From Prunus persica (taxonomy: Eukaryota > Streptophyta > Magnoliopsida > Rosales > Rosaceae), in assembly GCF_000346465.2 (NCBI RefSeq), contig NC_034009.1, positions 38,928,844 to 38,992,843 of the forward strand: 64,000 nucleotides of DNA, read 5' to 3'. The first letter of the stretch is position 1. Each line of letters begins with the position of its first letter. The notes beneath the pieces were generated by a model, which was given only the letters and a program-made list of their open reading frames with translations, ran no database searches and was not told the origin of the DNA. This document shows positions 11,468-24,871 of this stretch, piece by piece. A program made the translations under genes and the position numbers.

Positions 11468-13708
11468 ATGCCCTCTCACAAAACCCGCCATTTTCTGTCT
11501 CTGGCGCTCCTCCTCTTCAAACCAAACCCTAACCTTAACCTTCGTGCTCTCTCTTTGCGATTCTTCTCCAACCAGTCATGGCTGTCCGTACGAGGCAACC
11601 CCATCATCAAGTGGCCCTCGCCGCCCGACATACCGTGCTCTCTCCCGCACCCGAACCCCGCCCCAAACCCTAACCCTAACCCTAATAGCTCCGGCCCCAA
11701 TTTTTCACAAAATGACTTCTCTACCATCGCTAACGTGCTCGCCGACCCTAGCATTTCCCCCGGTTCATCGCTCCAGAGCGCATTGGACCGGACCGGAATC
11801 GAGCCGGGTCCGTGTCTGTTACAGGCTGTGTTCGACCACTTCGATTCGTCTCCCAAATTGCTTCACACGCTGTTTCTTTGGGCAGAAAAGCGGCCGGGGT
11901 TTCGATCCTCTGCGACGCTCTTCGGCTGCATGATCAATGTCCTTGCTAAGTCGAGGGAGTTCGAGTCGGCGTGGTCTCTGATTCTTAATCGGATCGGTGG
12001 AGATGAGGAGCCTGGTTTGGTTTCTGTAGATACGTTTGTGATCATGATCAGACGGTATTCCCGCGCAGGTATATTGCTATGTGATTGTAATAATGTACTT
12101 AATTGAATGTACAATTTTAATTTTTAGTTTAATTATTGAGTTTTCAAGTTCAATTGGGCATCTTGGATTTTTGATACATGTAGCGTAGGCCTAGTTTATG
12201 GTTCTCAAATTGATTGAATCTGATAAATGGTTAGTTAGAGTTGCGAGTTTACACGTTGGTAATCTCTGCATAACTTTGGCCCTTCACAATTTGAAGAAAA
12301 GTTCTGAGCTTGCATGTACAACTTAGTTGGGGTTGCCTAAAGTTGCTTGTATTCTGAAATTATATTTGGGTTTTATGGATTAGGAGGGTTGCATATGCAT
12401 TTGTGTTAGACCTGTTTTTGGTATTGATTCACTACTTTTAAATCCATCATCCTTTCCGGTGGTGGTACATTTTATGCAGGTATGTCCCAATCGGCAATCC
12501 GGACTTTTGAATTTGCAAGTAATTTAGACTCATTTCTTAATTCAGAGTCAGAAATGAGTTTGTTTGAAGTTTTGTTGGATTCCCTTTGTAAGGAAGGCCT
12601 TGTTAGGGTGGCTTCAGAGTACTTTGATATGAAAAGAAAGTTGCATCCAGATTGGATTCCATCAGTTCGGGTTTATAATATACTGTTGAATGGATGGTTT
12701 CGATCAAGGAAGCTGAAACGGGCAGAGCGGCTTTGGGCGGAGATGAAGAGGGATAATGTGAAACCTAGTGTTGTAACATATGGTACACTGATTGAAGGAT
12801 ATTGTCGGATGCGTCGTGCTGAAATTGCAATTGAATTGGTGAGTGAGATGAGGAGTGAAGGAATTGAGCCCAATGCAATTGTGTATAATGCAATAATTGA
12901 TGCGTTGGGGGAAGCTGGGAAGTTCAAGGAGGCATTGGGGATGATGGAGCACTTTTTGGTCCTCGAATCAGGCCCTACTATTTCAACGTACAATTCACTG
13001 GCAAAGGGCTTTTGCAAGGCCGGAGATCTTGTAGGGGCTAGTAAGATCCTTAAGATGATGATAAGTAAGGGTTGTGTCCCTACTCCAACAACCTATAACT
13101 ATTTCTTTAGGTACTTTTCAAAGTTCGGGAAAATTGAGGAGGGAATGAACCTTTATACCAAAATGATTGAATCTGGGTATACCCCGGATCGGCTTACTTT
13201 CCATCTTTTATTGAAGATGTTGTGTGACGAGGGGAGATTGGGTTTGGCAGTTCAAGTTAGCAAGGAAATGAGATCTAGGGGATTGGATATGGATTTAGCT
13301 ACAAGCACCATGTTGATTCATTTGCTTTGCAATGTGCATAAATTCAAAGAGGCTTTTGCAGAGTTTGAGGACATGATACGGAGGGGTTTAGTTCCTCAGT
13401 ATCTTACTTTTCAGAGAATGAATGTCGAGTTAAGGAAACAAGGAATGACTGAGATGGCACATAAGATGTGCAACATGATGTCTTCCGTTCCCCATTCAAC
13501 AAATTTGCCAAACACATATGTCAGAGAAAGAGATGCATCTCATGCAAGGAGAAAATCTATAATCCAGAAGGCTGAAGCAATGTCTGATTTGTTGAAAACT
13601 TGTTCAGATCCAAGAGAACTTGTCAAGTATAGAAGTTTGCCTGAGAATGTTGTATCAAGAGCAAACCAGTTGGTAGAGGATATTAAGAGAAAAGCTAACA
13701 TCCAATGA
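11468..13708 (+). CDS. Pentatricopeptide repeat protein, SOAR1-like (At5g11310 type)
   Basis: This is a P-class PPR RNA-binding protein. Two exons, 11468-12068 and 12480-13708 (intron 12069-12479, phase 1), encode 609 aa. The N-terminus is arginine-rich and non-acidic with RFFSNQ, resembling a mitochondrial presequence, followed by a (PN)n tract. PPR motifs run from about residue 170 to 520, for example VYNILLNGWFRSRKLKRAE, VTYGTLIEGYCRMRRAEIA and STYNSLAKGFCKAGDLVGA. A basic C-terminal tail follows the repeats. From memory, the motif order and tail match Arabidopsis At5g11310/SOAR1, an ABA-signalling PPR reported in cytosol and nucleus, so location is uncertain. No stop or frameshift breaks it. 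Confidence 0.9.
11657..11688. repeat. Telomere-like (AACCCT)n tract inside the PPR coding exon
   Basis: Tandem AACCCT hexamers in frame encode an alternating Pro-Asn run in the PPR N-terminus. The hexamer resembles, but is not, the plant telomere heptamer (CCCTAAA). Confidence 0.8.
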
Positions 13709-15038
13709 TATATATTTTTGCTTTTCTTGGGTAACAGGCATTAAGTTTTGGATTCAGTTGGCATTTTCTGAAAGGTAGGTAAACAGGAGTTTACTGCAGG
13801 ATACAGAGGAAGTTTTCCAGCAGAAGAAATAAAGACTCTTTAAATTCATGTGCATTTTGGTAAAAGTTTGATATTTATATGGGACAACTACTTTTGGAGG
13901 GCTTCCTTTATATGGATTCAGACTACTTGTAACGTTAGAAACTTTTTGCAATATTGTAGCTGTGCAGCATTCTGAATCCTGATGGACGTCTATTATGCAG
14001 TCAAGTGGTTTGAATGCAGGTTCATCACACATACAAACTGCGTTGTGGTGGTACAAGTAAAGAGAGACTATGAAAGAGACTATGAGACATAACTGGATGC
14101 GCATCTGGACTTTGGAGTCTTGGGGGCCCTGAAGGATGGTGACGTTAGTGTCCTTTGTAAATAGATGGCAGTTGACCATTGAAACAGGAGCGCATGGTAT
14201 GTACAATTTCCAACTAATTAACCTTTTAATCAAGAGCACATGAAGCTTCCTGATTTAAGAAACAATCTGTTAATTTGATTTGCCGCATTCAAGTCAAATT
14301 GGTTTAGTTTCTTATGCTGCTGACCCTTGATCAAGAAATATGTTATTGTTGACACAATGTTGAATATGTTATTTTCAACTTGCAGTGTTTTAACTTAACT
14401 CGAAGCATTGGGACACATGACATATAACATTATGATATTACTTCTTCTGAGGTCTTTTTTTTTGTTGTCTTTGAATCAGGCTCACTGGATGCCTTGTCTT
14501 TGCATGTGGACTTGTGCATTTGGAATTTGTCGAAGGTCTGCAAATACTGGGTTGAAGAGCAGTCTTCGCATATTTTTTTGTTCGCAAGTGCAAAAGATGC
14601 AAAAGAGAAAGAACCATCAAAACGTAGCCACCAGCCGTTCTATTTTTGTGTGGGAGTGTTGTATTACTAGCAGCTTTTTTATCATATATTTTTTTCCTTG
14701 GTCAAATCTTTTTTTAGCATTTAAGTTTTGGTCTTTAGAGGGATGGAGGACAATGGACATGTTAGAGATATAGTCCAATCCCCACGGAAGTTTCCGTCAA
14801 GTTGGAATGGGTTTCACAGTATTTTTGCACTTATTTTCGATTGTGCTAGTCAATCATGCCTGATGAGACTTGTATGGACAATTGGATATATGTGATGCCT
14901 GAGGGCCAATTGACAGACAAAAGCCTGAAAGAGATTTCCTTTGGATTGTCAAGGGATTTGAAAAAATCCCAAGATCCATCCTTGTCGAGTAAAATAAAAT
15001 GAGAAGGTATAATCGCTTGAGCTACAAAAACTATTTTA
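13709..15038. other. Intergenic / probable 3' UTR of the PPR gene
   Basis: No coding exon is supported. Short ORFs on either strand show no recognisable motif. The first several hundred bases are probably transcribed as PPR 3' UTR. Confidence 0.5.
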
Positions 15039-15520
15039 GGCCCCGTTTGGTTCATGGGAAAGGAGGTTTGGGAATGAGAAATCAATTGTTTTTTCATATT
15101 TAATAAGTTCAGACATAGGAAATGGTTGCCTGATAGATGGGAAAGTAGAGAGGAAAGTGAAGTCCTCTTCTCAACTTGAGTTTTGTTTTCCCTCCTCATC
15201 GGAAAGTTTGGGAAAGTGAGCCAACATTAAGTGCATATTGTTCATGATTATTTTGTCCGCATTAACAATTTAGAATTACACTATATCATTAAATACATTC
15301 TTGTTTTTATTTGATTTAACATGAGTATAATTGTAAAATAAACAAATTTTGTTTTTCATTCCTACTCAAAATAAACATGGGAAATAAAATAAAGTGATAT
15401 TTTCCGGTTATGTTCATGGCATTACCAAACGTGAAAAAAGAATCTTCTGTTTCCCATCCCTTAAAAAATGACATGGGAAGTGATTTCTCCTTAAATTCAT
15501 TTCGTGAATCAAACGGGACC
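15039..15520. mobile_element. MITE, hAT-like, about 482 bp (family A)
   Basis: The left end GGCCCCGTTTGGTTCATGG mirrors the right end, which reads GGTCCCGTTTGATTCACG on the other strand. Inside is the block ACTCAAAATAAACATGGGAA and following sequence, which is shared with a shorter relative at 38104-38283. It has no coding capacity. The terminal sequence resembles hAT-type MITEs; the target duplication is unclear. Confidence 0.75.
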
Positions 15521-16189
15521 TTAGAATGTGAATAACGACTCTCTTGAAGATGTCATTCCCTCCCACTAGTAAAAGAAATTACATATGTCAATGTAGAAGC
15601 ACAGTTATATTTCTGTGCTTAGCTTGTGAAAATCTCTGTCTAGCATGGAAGGCAAGGAGATGTGTGGGAATCTTTGTGTCAACTCACCACCACTGCATCC
15701 AAGGCAAGTTAAGTCGAAAAAAGAGGAATTATTACTCACAGAAGCTTTGCTGAGTAAATAAACTCTCATGCAACGAGAATAATACTTTTTGCTACCCCAG
15801 TTAATAATGCAATGATACGTAGAATAACTTTTTCACGTATCATCGTATTATTAACCGAATAGCAAAACAGTGTTATCCCCATTCTCCATTATATGTAAGG
15901 TTTTTTTCCTGAGCACAACAACTAGCTAGCCACTTGCCACAAAGAACTCAGATAGAGAGAGAGAGAGAGAGAGAGAGTTTAAAAAGGAAAAAAAAAGTGT
16001 TTATTTATTATAATTATGGTTAATTTCAATTCAATGATGAATGTCTGAGTGAGAGTGAGTTGAGTTGGGCAAACGAGGTTGGGTTGGGTTGGGGGTGGAG
16101 GTCTTCGCACGATGCCCCAAGTCGGAAAACGACGGCATCGGGCTTTGGTGGTGGTTTGCAGTCAACAAAAGTACTTGAGAAGTTAAGAA

Positions 16190-16234
<45 letters not shown>

Positions 16235-17340
16235 CTGTGCTTCAATATTCTTCCCCCACTCGTCGGTTTTTAGCTTCCACCACATCAATTCCCACTCTTC
16301 ACTCATTTTTCTCTTATTATAATAATAATAATAATCGAAATCGAAATTAAAATCAAGTATATTGTAGGCAACAAAATGAGCACATAAACATTACACTTCA
16401 TAATAGTAATGCCACATTGCATAACTTTTTTTTTTCTTCCATTGAAATCTCTTGTCTATAACATGACTTATATGGAGTGCTTTTATCATATGATTTTCAC
16501 TTTTATGCTTGGTATATGCACAAGGTGGATGTGAATGATATATACATGATGAACCCATTTTTATGGGTGCAAAGGTTTTGTATGAAAAGTAAGAACAAAA
16601 AAATATACAAGGTTAGAACCAAAGAAATTCTAAATACATTCTAATCCTTGACATGCCGTAGACTATTACAAGGAAAACTCATACGTCTTAATTTTTTATT
16701 GGTACAATTTTTAATGGTAAATATTAAGTTAGTGAGTAACAATTCAAATTATCATATGAAAAATCTCACTTTACATCCTATTAATTACATCAGACTTAAT
16801 TTAGGTTCGAATCAAAATTCAACCATCGACAATTATAAATGATTTGATACTCATTCTTTTAGATGTGGATAACATGCATCTAGCTTCCAAATTTATATAC
16901 ACATGAAAAAAAATGAAAAAAAGAAAGGCTTATTTTTTAATATAGAAAGAAGATATCCGATAACATAATTATGAAGAAAAAAACACACAAAGGGATTTTT
17001 TTATTAAGAAAAATAGCAAGGAAAAAGGATTTTTTAAACCCTATGAAAAAGCAGGCACTGGCAGTGAGCCACGTTAGTGCATACGCACAGAGGCACAAAA
17101 CCCCTCGTCGTACGCTATCTTTCTCCCCATTGCTTCTTCCTTTTGCTCTCCCAATGCAAAAACAACAAAAATAATTGCCAGAAAAAAACACACAAACACA
17201 CACCTCCCAACCCAAACATATATTCTCACACAACCAAACAACCCAACCCCCACACTCACAGACACAGCATTTTTAAGCAAACAGAGGAGAGAGAGAGGAA
17301 AAACTCAGAAAAGCCCAAGCACAAGTCACAAACACTTGCC
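15521..17340. other. Intergenic / TIFY8 upstream region
   Basis: Holds (GA)n microsatellites at about 15955-15976 and 16194-16231 and AT-rich sequence. A minus ORF at 16031-16306 is judged a shadow. No gene is supported; the right end is the likely TIFY8 promoter. Confidence 0.5.
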
Positions 17341-17363
17341 CAAGAACCTTTTTCTTTTTAACG

Positions 17364-17365
<2 letters not shown>

Positions 17366-17412
<47 letters not shown>
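17366..17412. repeat. (CT)n microsatellite in the TIFY8 leader
   Basis: A nearly pure CT tract interrupted once, on the coding strand about 175 bp before the start codon. It is typical of plant 5' UTRs. Confidence 0.85.
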
Positions 17413-17414
<2 letters not shown>

Positions 17415-17569
17415 CCTCCCTCGGTCTCTGCTCACAAAGACCCCCGATTCTCTCTTTTTCTTTTTCATTTTCTTTTCTCTTTTCTGAAAATCGTGCTCTC
17501 TTTTTATGCTCTTTACACAAACACAATCACACTCTGTCTCCAGCTAGCAAATAAGCTTTGCAGAGTGGT

Positions 17570-17599
17570 ATGGCTATGGGGATGAAATGGCTGTACTGA
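17570..17599 (+). promoter_or_regulatory. Overlapping upstream ORF of TIFY8
   Basis: ATGGCTATGGGGATGAAATG opens a 9-codon ORF (MAMGMKWLY, stop TGA at 17597-17599). It ends 13 bases inside the main coding sequence, in another reading frame. Ribosomes starting here would bypass the main ATG at 17587, so it could lower translation. Confidence 0.7.
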
Positions 17600-20500
17600 T
17601 AATGGCTCAGCAAGGCGTGCCCAACAATGCCACTACTAACAACAGTAGCCAGCAGCAGAAACAGAAGCAAGAAGAGCAGCTATTGAAGCCCATCTTTCAT
17701 GACTTTCTGGGCATGAAGCCTGGTGATTCCCCTGTTGTTTTGGCCCCCAAAGCCTCTGATTGTAGGCTCTCTGAGGTCTCACCCTCAGCTTCTGCTTCAC
17801 TTGGGGCTTCTTCGGGTGGTGGCCGTGGGCCCATCTCTACCACCTCTGATCTGGGTTCTGGTCAGTCACTCCCCATTTGTTAAAAAACTGTTTCTTTTTC
17901 CCCCCAGTGATTTATTTTTTTGTTCATATATGTAAAAGAAAAAAAACCCAGACCTTATCTCATTTTGTTTTCCTTAAATATGGTTGCTTTTATATGTTTA
18001 TTTAATCAGCTTAAAAAGTTTTTACCTTTACTAATTTTTATTTTTGGAGGAGGGGAGGGAGGGGGCTCTTTTGTTTCGGATGGCTTTGTTATATTCATGG
18101 GGGGTTAGGAACTTTATCGTGTGAGTGAGTGAGTGAGTGAGTAATGAGTGTGGACATGCAAAATAAGAAAGATGGGGGTTGGTTTCTAACATGGATTAGT
18201 TAGTGAAGTCAGTAAGGAGTTTGGTTGCTGTTGTGGGTTTTTCTTTTCCCTCTATGCTTTTGATTTGTTAAGTCTTCTTTTTAAGGATAGGTTGAATCAA
18301 GGGCAAGCTGTTCACTTACTTTTCCTCTTCCCTTTTGGGCTCTCTTTATCTTTTGTAAGCATGTTGCCGGAGCATTTGGAATTAGGTTTGCGAAAAATGA
18401 TGCTTAAATGTTTTTATCCATGTATTGTCATTTTGCAATGTGGTGGGTTTTTGTTTTTGTTTTTGGTGTTACCAATTGAGCAATGGAGAAAGTTGAGAGT
18501 GCTTGTCAAAAATTTATCATTACAAATAAAGTGAGACTTAATTAAGTGTAAGCACCTCATTCTGATGAACTTTTTTTTTTTCATGACATGTTTCTGTTAT
18601 ATTGTTAGCCTTTTTTGTCCGTGTATGAACATTTACTACCAATTTTGAAGCTTATCTGTTACGATTGTATTACTGAAATTTCGACACCTGAAGTGCTTAT
18701 TCCTTCTGATTTAAGATTCTGTATATTTACATTTGAGTTTGATTCATTGTCTTGTTCCATTAATTTTGTAGAAAGACAAGCTGGAAATCATCTTGAGGGT
18801 GTTCCATTCTATGGCCCGAGGAGTGATATTTCTGGGCCTGAGATAAGTAACAGGTTACTAGGAAGTAAGAGGAGTAATTCGGACTCCACTTTTAAGGGCT
18901 CATCCAGAGATGGGGTCCCTCATACCGGTCCTGACTCCCTTGAGAGCTTGCATTTGATGAAGGTATGAGATTGACATCATGCAATATTCTTATTCTATTC
19001 TTGCATATGGGAAAAAGCCCCATCTATGGTTTCTTCATCTGATGCTTTTTAGTTATCCTGAAATTCAGATGCTTCGAAATGGAACAGGGGGAGAGCGACC
19101 TAGAAGGTCCAATGACGATGAAGCAGTCTTTGCTACACAGCCGCTGAGGCCAACTTCTGCCTCACATATTTTTCAGCCTCCACTTGGTGGTAGAGTTGAT
19201 ACCAATATTTCCAAATGGGACAGATCTACTCCCATGAATCTGGGTGCTGCAGTACAGTACCCTCCACGAGGAGGTCATTTCGTACCCTTTGTGCATCAAT
19301 TACCTTCAAACAGATTTAGGGATGCCAATGCCAGTCCAGCTAATATCTCTCAATCAGCTGCTGATGAGGGATCTAGAACTGGAATCAAAGGCCCGGGAAT
19401 TTTGAGTTCCATTAATGCCAGCAGTAGTGCTCCTGAAAGAAACTCTTCTGGGGTGCTGCCTAGTGGCAGCAGGCAGAAATCTGGGACTAATATTTTAGAG
19501 CCAGAACCTTCTACTCCAAGGTAAACATAATTATGCAATATAGAGGACATTCTCCTCTGTTGCATTTGTTTGCGTTCATTGAAGTAAAAGGACAATTGAT
19601 GCCATATCTTTTTTCTGTTGTCATGGCAGTCGACATGGATTTACGTCTGCTGGTCGGCAGATGACCATATTCTATGGCGGTCAAGCTCACGTCTTTGATG
19701 ATGTCCATCCAAACAAGGTTTGCTTTCTTACTGTTTGATTCTAGTAGAGACAGCTCCCTTGGTTAATGAGTTTATATGCATTGACAGAAAATATAAGTGA
19801 AGATTATCTGTAAAGAATATATACCATTGATATCAACATTGTCTAACTCATTTAATTGTTGCATACTGATAAACAAACTTGGTACTGTCTGTAGAATTTC
19901 AGAATTAGTGTGATCGGATCTTAACTTATAGGTTTAGAGAATGCGATTTTTGCCTTGTAAGTTGTTTTCTAGCCATTACACTTTCTTGATATTATCTTAA
20001 GCTTAACTTTTTAGATGTCCATATTTAGTTGTTAGTAAATAAAAGAGCGGATTTTAGTTTATTTAGGATTCCTAGCTAGGAGAAGCAAGGCACTGTTTGA
20101 AGATTTTTGGGAGTTGATTGTTCACCTTTTTTTAGGAACATTCCAATTTTTTTTTTTTATAATTATTTTTAATTCCTGAAAAAAAGAAGATGGGGAAGTT
20201 GCTTTCTCTGTCAGTTAGTTGCGAGGGAATGACAAGTTAATAACTAGAAGTCCCTAAAATTGGCGTGAAGAGGATTTTCAAGGCTATAAAAGACAACAAT
20301 TTATCTGCTCTTTGGCTCTGAGCCGGTGGTGTTGTGAGTATTTCTTTCGCATTGGTGCTTGTTTCTGCTGTTGTTGTTGTTGTTGTCAGTTTTGCTACTT
20401 CTATAATTCTTGGGTGTTGGTTGGATTAATGGTCCTTATGTTGAGTGATGTGGAAAGTCAAACAATCGTTGCTTATATTGTTGTTGGCAATACAAGTGTG

Positions 20501-21962
20501 ACATGGTTTTAAATTCCCTGTTATTATGTTAGACACGTAACACTTGCTGGTTAAGTTATGTACACTTAATTTGAAGGAAATTATGAGGTAGGTAGGTAGG
20601 TGTAACAAAGAATTAGTATATCATAGTGAATCTCCTATAAAAATTCCTGTTTGGTGTGAGGAACTTCATTTGTACATCATTTTCATTTTGTGCGGGGAGG
20701 TTCTTCAGTTTCTGTATACTCATTCTGGTAGTGGGCAGCTGGTATTTTTCACTTGAAATATGCAGCAGTGGTTTTCTTGTACAGATAAATTATGAAGTCC
20801 TATTGGCTTCCATTTTACATTGTGAGGTGTTAAGTGTTTCCCCTTTAATTGTCTTTTGTGGGGATCCATATGTGAGATATTAAGAAATATTAAGAAAAGG
20901 GAGGGATTGTTCTACGTTGGTCTGACTGAAGACTCATAGGCTTATTGGGGATGTTCAACATTGGTTTGACTGAAGATTCATAGGCTTAAGCCTTCTGAAG
21001 TCTAGCGGTGTTCAACTCACGTTATCTAGTCTCTCATCTACTCATGTATGCCACATCAAGCCATGGGTGATGTAGTCTCCCTAGACTTTGTCATCCTATT
21101 AGAACTGTCGTCTACTAATCCTTAAAGAGGAAAATAATATGGACTTAAATTTGTTCTTATAGAGGTAAATTGAGAATCATGAATGTTTCTTTGTGGTTGA
21201 TGTTTGGAGAAAAGGACTTAACACATTGCACCCTCTCTCTTTATTTTCCTCGCGTAGTTTTCCACATTTCTTCACCAATCTTGTCTATCAGCAACAAAGT
21301 ATGAATTCAAACATGTTTTCCCTCTCCCGGCTGTTAACTACATATACATAACATTTTTGTGACCACTGTACTTTTTCAGGCTGACGTTATAATGGCCTTA
21401 GCTGGATCAAATGGAGGATCTTGGTCGACAACATACTCACTAAAACCTACTACGAGGCCGGGCAGTGAAAATCACATGCCTAGTGGAGAGGTTGAAGCTG
21501 GTACTGCAAGTAACATAGCATTGTTGCGAGAATACCGTGGTAGGTTATGCATTCCTGGAAATTCTAGTCAAGCAGTGGGTTTTGCTGATCGAGTATTGAC
21601 ACCGGCAGGTGATCTTCTAACTTAATCTTCTGGTGTGTATTGTGATAGTTTTCATTATATCTAGGGATGTTTACACATAGAGATCGGTGAGAACAATTCC
21701 CCACATCCCAGGTTTAAGGATAGGTATTCATGACATGACCCACAAACATGATAGTCGAATTTGGTTCAGATAAATTAATCAAAGTAAATGTGTTATTTGA
21801 TAATCAAAATTTCACTGATTGTGTGTTGTATGATTATTTGTTTTGTTATTTACTGCTGGATACTTGGTTGTAGGTGGCCATCAAGGCAGCAATTTAGCCA
21901 AAGATACGAGAAACACAATTCAAGCAGCAGAACCCAGTTCTAAAGAGAAAAATGATCCTTGA
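17587..21962 (+). CDS. TIFY8: TIFY-domain protein TIFY8
   Basis: This is a nuclear transcriptional regulator of the TIFY family. Six exons (17587-17860, 18772-18962, 19069-19520, 19630-19717, 21380-21608, 21874-21962) join in frame to 440 aa. The N-terminus has KPIFHDFLGMKPGDSPVV; residues ~90-300 are low-complexity, rich in Ser and Gly. The TIFY domain is at about 315-355: RQMTIFYGGQAHVFDDVHPN continuing into ADVIMALAGSNGGSW. No Jas motif or CCT-like tail follows; the protein ends EPSSKEKNDP. That is the TIFY8 layout, unlike JAZ proteins, which carry a C-terminal Jas degron. TIFY8 is known to act as a repressor through partners such as NINJA. The start was chosen because MAVLIMAQQGVPNN begins the conserved N-terminus; an overlapping uORF precedes it. 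Confidence 0.93.
18118..18142. repeat. (GTGA)n microsatellite in TIFY8 intron 1
   Basis: About five to six tandem GTGA/GAGT tetramers within the first intron. Confidence 0.8.
20906..20989. repeat. Imperfect 36-bp direct repeat in TIFY8 intron 4
   Basis: Two copies, starting near 20909 and 20953, share TTGGTCTGACTGAAGACTCA-like sequence followed by TAGGCTTA, with a few transitions. It is non-coding. Confidence 0.6.
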
Positions 21963-24362
21963 TGTTACAGAGTTTTCATGTTTTGAATCTAGGATACAGT
22001 AAACCTTTCACCCTTGTAGTTTGATTGGTATTTCAATTTGGTCTCAACTTTTCCAATTGAACAACATTAATCCTAAAATTTTGAATTTGTGTTGAAGCCT
22101 TCGGTTGAGTGACACCCGCCACCTATGCCACCGATGCCGGTGATAACAGAGCTTCTCCCCTCGACCAAGAACTTGACTTCGTTGTCCCTGTGACATGGTT
22201 AAATTAATTGTTGCAAGTGAAGCCCGCGAATTTCCCTCCATTAGAATGCTCAGATTGAAAGTGATTTTGATTGGCAAAGAGCAAGTATTCTAAAAATTCT
22301 AAACCCAAACTAAGTCAACTTGGTTTCATGCAATGCAGGAAACAAAATCTACCAAAACATCATTTTCAGATTTTAGCTCGATTGTAATGACTAAAGGCAG
22401 AGGTAAGCTTGGGAATGCTTAAGCACATGCACATGCAATGTCTTAAGATTTTGAGGGTTCTGTGTGAAATTTAAATGAGACCCTCACATAATTTAATACG
22501 AAAATAGTAAAAATAATAATTTTCCCTAACTTAAATGTCATAAAACAATTTTTTTTTTATATAACTAAAATTCATCATCAACAAAAGCACAAATTTTGAG
22601 TGATCTTTATGAATTTAGGAATTAGGATATTTATGTTTTGGTGTTGAAATTCTTGAATTTGAAATAAAAACAAAAATTGTCAAAGGATTGAACGAAAGAG
22701 CCAAAGAGAAATTGATGAATGATAATAATTAATTTTTTTTTTTTTCCTTTTGGTGTTGATTGGAGGAGAAAGCGTGAGGGTGTATATATATTGATGGTGA
22801 AGAGAAATGCATTTGAAACCAAACCAGCCAAACACACACTTGTGTCAATGTGCTGCGTGCAAGAATATATATAAAATATTTATAATATTAACTATAAAAG
22901 ATATAAAGTTAAACATTTTTGGTGGCCTTCAAAAATTAAAGGCTCTGTGCGGTAGCGTCACTTGCTCTATCCAAGTCCGCCCTGCTTTTTAAGCATAAAG
23001 AATCCATTTTAGTGCTTACGTTAAAAGATCTCAAGAAGCACTTTCAGATGGTATTTTTGAATGAGATCTTCTATGCACCGCCAAAAATATCAAAAGCAAA
23101 CCTTAACAGGTGCTAAACCTGAACCTCTTCATTTTTGGTGATTACTAATTAGGTTCAAACTTCAATTTTGATTTGGCCCTTTTTTATTTTTCCATGATAT
23201 TCTGATTGGGTCCTCAATAGTTAGCCTAATGGGCCTTTCTGACCCAATAAGCAAATATCGGCTGCATCTCTTTCTTAGCTAACTGGGTTACACACAACTC
23301 AGAACTTAGAAGAGGCCCACACTGCATTGTGATCCTTGCAGCTAGAGTCTTTTTTTTCTTGGGTAACTGTTACGATTTTTCTTTTTTATGTATGAACTAT
23401 GAACTCACTTTTTTCGTCCAATCACTTTTGGGGTGGAAATTATTATTTTATTTTAGTTTTGCAAAAGTTAGGTAGGAAAAAGGGAAGGGGGAGGGTGGTT
23501 TTCCACTAGGCTAGACTCAGTTGGCTTTTAGTATGGACAACTTTTTACAATATCTGGTGATGATAATCAGTGGCGTATTTAGGAATTTTCTTTTTTAGGG
23601 ACAATAAACCACTATTGCAAAGCCACTAATAATGAAGATCAATCAACTCTTAAATGTAAGATAAAAAAACACACACACACAATCATATAAACATATTCAT
23701 GCATAAATTAGAAACACAACACATTCCACTTATTTCCTCTACTAACGGCACAAACAGAAAAATGAGAAGAGTAAGTCTAAAGAACAAGAAGAATAACATA
23801 AGTAACGGAGTAGAGTAGGTTGCCCACTTACCTCCCGCCTTAATCTTCTTTGAGGCATTTTATCAGACAACTTGCCCTTATTAAATACAAAACTTCATAA
23901 AAAAAATTGACACCTTGATAGATAAATAATATAATTGAGTGAGGAGAATTACCCTTAATGGATCCGCCGATAATGATAATATGGACCATAAAGAACTTTT
24001 TGTCAATAATGCATTTTCATATTTTGAAGTTTCTTAGTAATTGCATTGCCTCATTGGAGTCCAAAAAGTCATATTGGACTCTTAAAAAGTACAATTTCTC
24101 CATTATATTATTATACATCCGGATTTTGTATAATCCATTGTTATGATATTTTTACATGTAATGAACATATACATGAATCATGATGGGTCGAGGGATCTGC
24201 CGTCCATATGTACTAACAAAATTCAAATGAATCGGCTGGCAGCAATACAATGAGGTTGGACTTTGTAGTTAAGAGAGAGAAAAGGGTCGTTGAAAAGTGT
24301 GGATGCATAGATATTGTCCATAAGTTAATGATACAATCCCTTGAAATCCAACTTGATTATAT
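21963..24362. other. Intergenic between TIFY8 and the GA3ox duplication
   Basis: No gene is supported. The first ~100 bp are the probable TIFY8 3' UTR. The minus ORF at 22044-22277 has no domain I recognise. Near 23571 the phrase GTGGCGTATTTAGGAATTTT resembles ends of degenerate DNA transposons, but no partner end was found. Confidence 0.5.
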
Positions 24363-24871
24363 AAAGTAATCTCTCTGCTAATCATTTGCCTCTTGACTTG
24401 AGGTATGAACAATTTGATTGTTTTGTTTTTGTGGTGAAGTTGGAATTAATAGGACCGATTTGGCCATTTGCATAGCTCCAAAGGGCCACCCACGACTGCA
24501 CGTTTGGTTGACTCATTACATAAAATTTTAGAGTTAACGTAAATGTCAATCGTCTTACTCCTCAAGGGTCAAGAGGCAGCCAGATTTCCCTCGTCGGTCA
24601 TTAAACACACAACATGTAGCACACAACTTCCATGCTCCTACTAACTAAGCTACTACCCAGTGTTAATTACATCTTAATTTGTTTCAATACCACAACATGA
24701 AGATACTGACTCCGTGATTGAGGCTTGTAAAGTCTCTTATCCTAAAGATCAATTTTGTATTAAACCATTGAAAACTATTAATAATATACATAGGATTTAT
24801 TTGAACAAAAAATGAAAATTGACATGAAGATACAATATCTCTATTGATGCTTCGCTACCAAAAAAAACTAA

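Noticed and set aside
16031..16306. Minus ORF of 91 codons with a Ser-Leu run
   Set aside because: The run is the translation of a (GA)n microsatellite; no domain, no partner exons, in a promoter-like region.
22044..22277. Minus ORF of 77 codons that might be the lost last exon of the CCDC93-like gene
   Set aside because: No coiled-coil heptads, no suitable acceptor, and distance would require an intron of about 17 kb.
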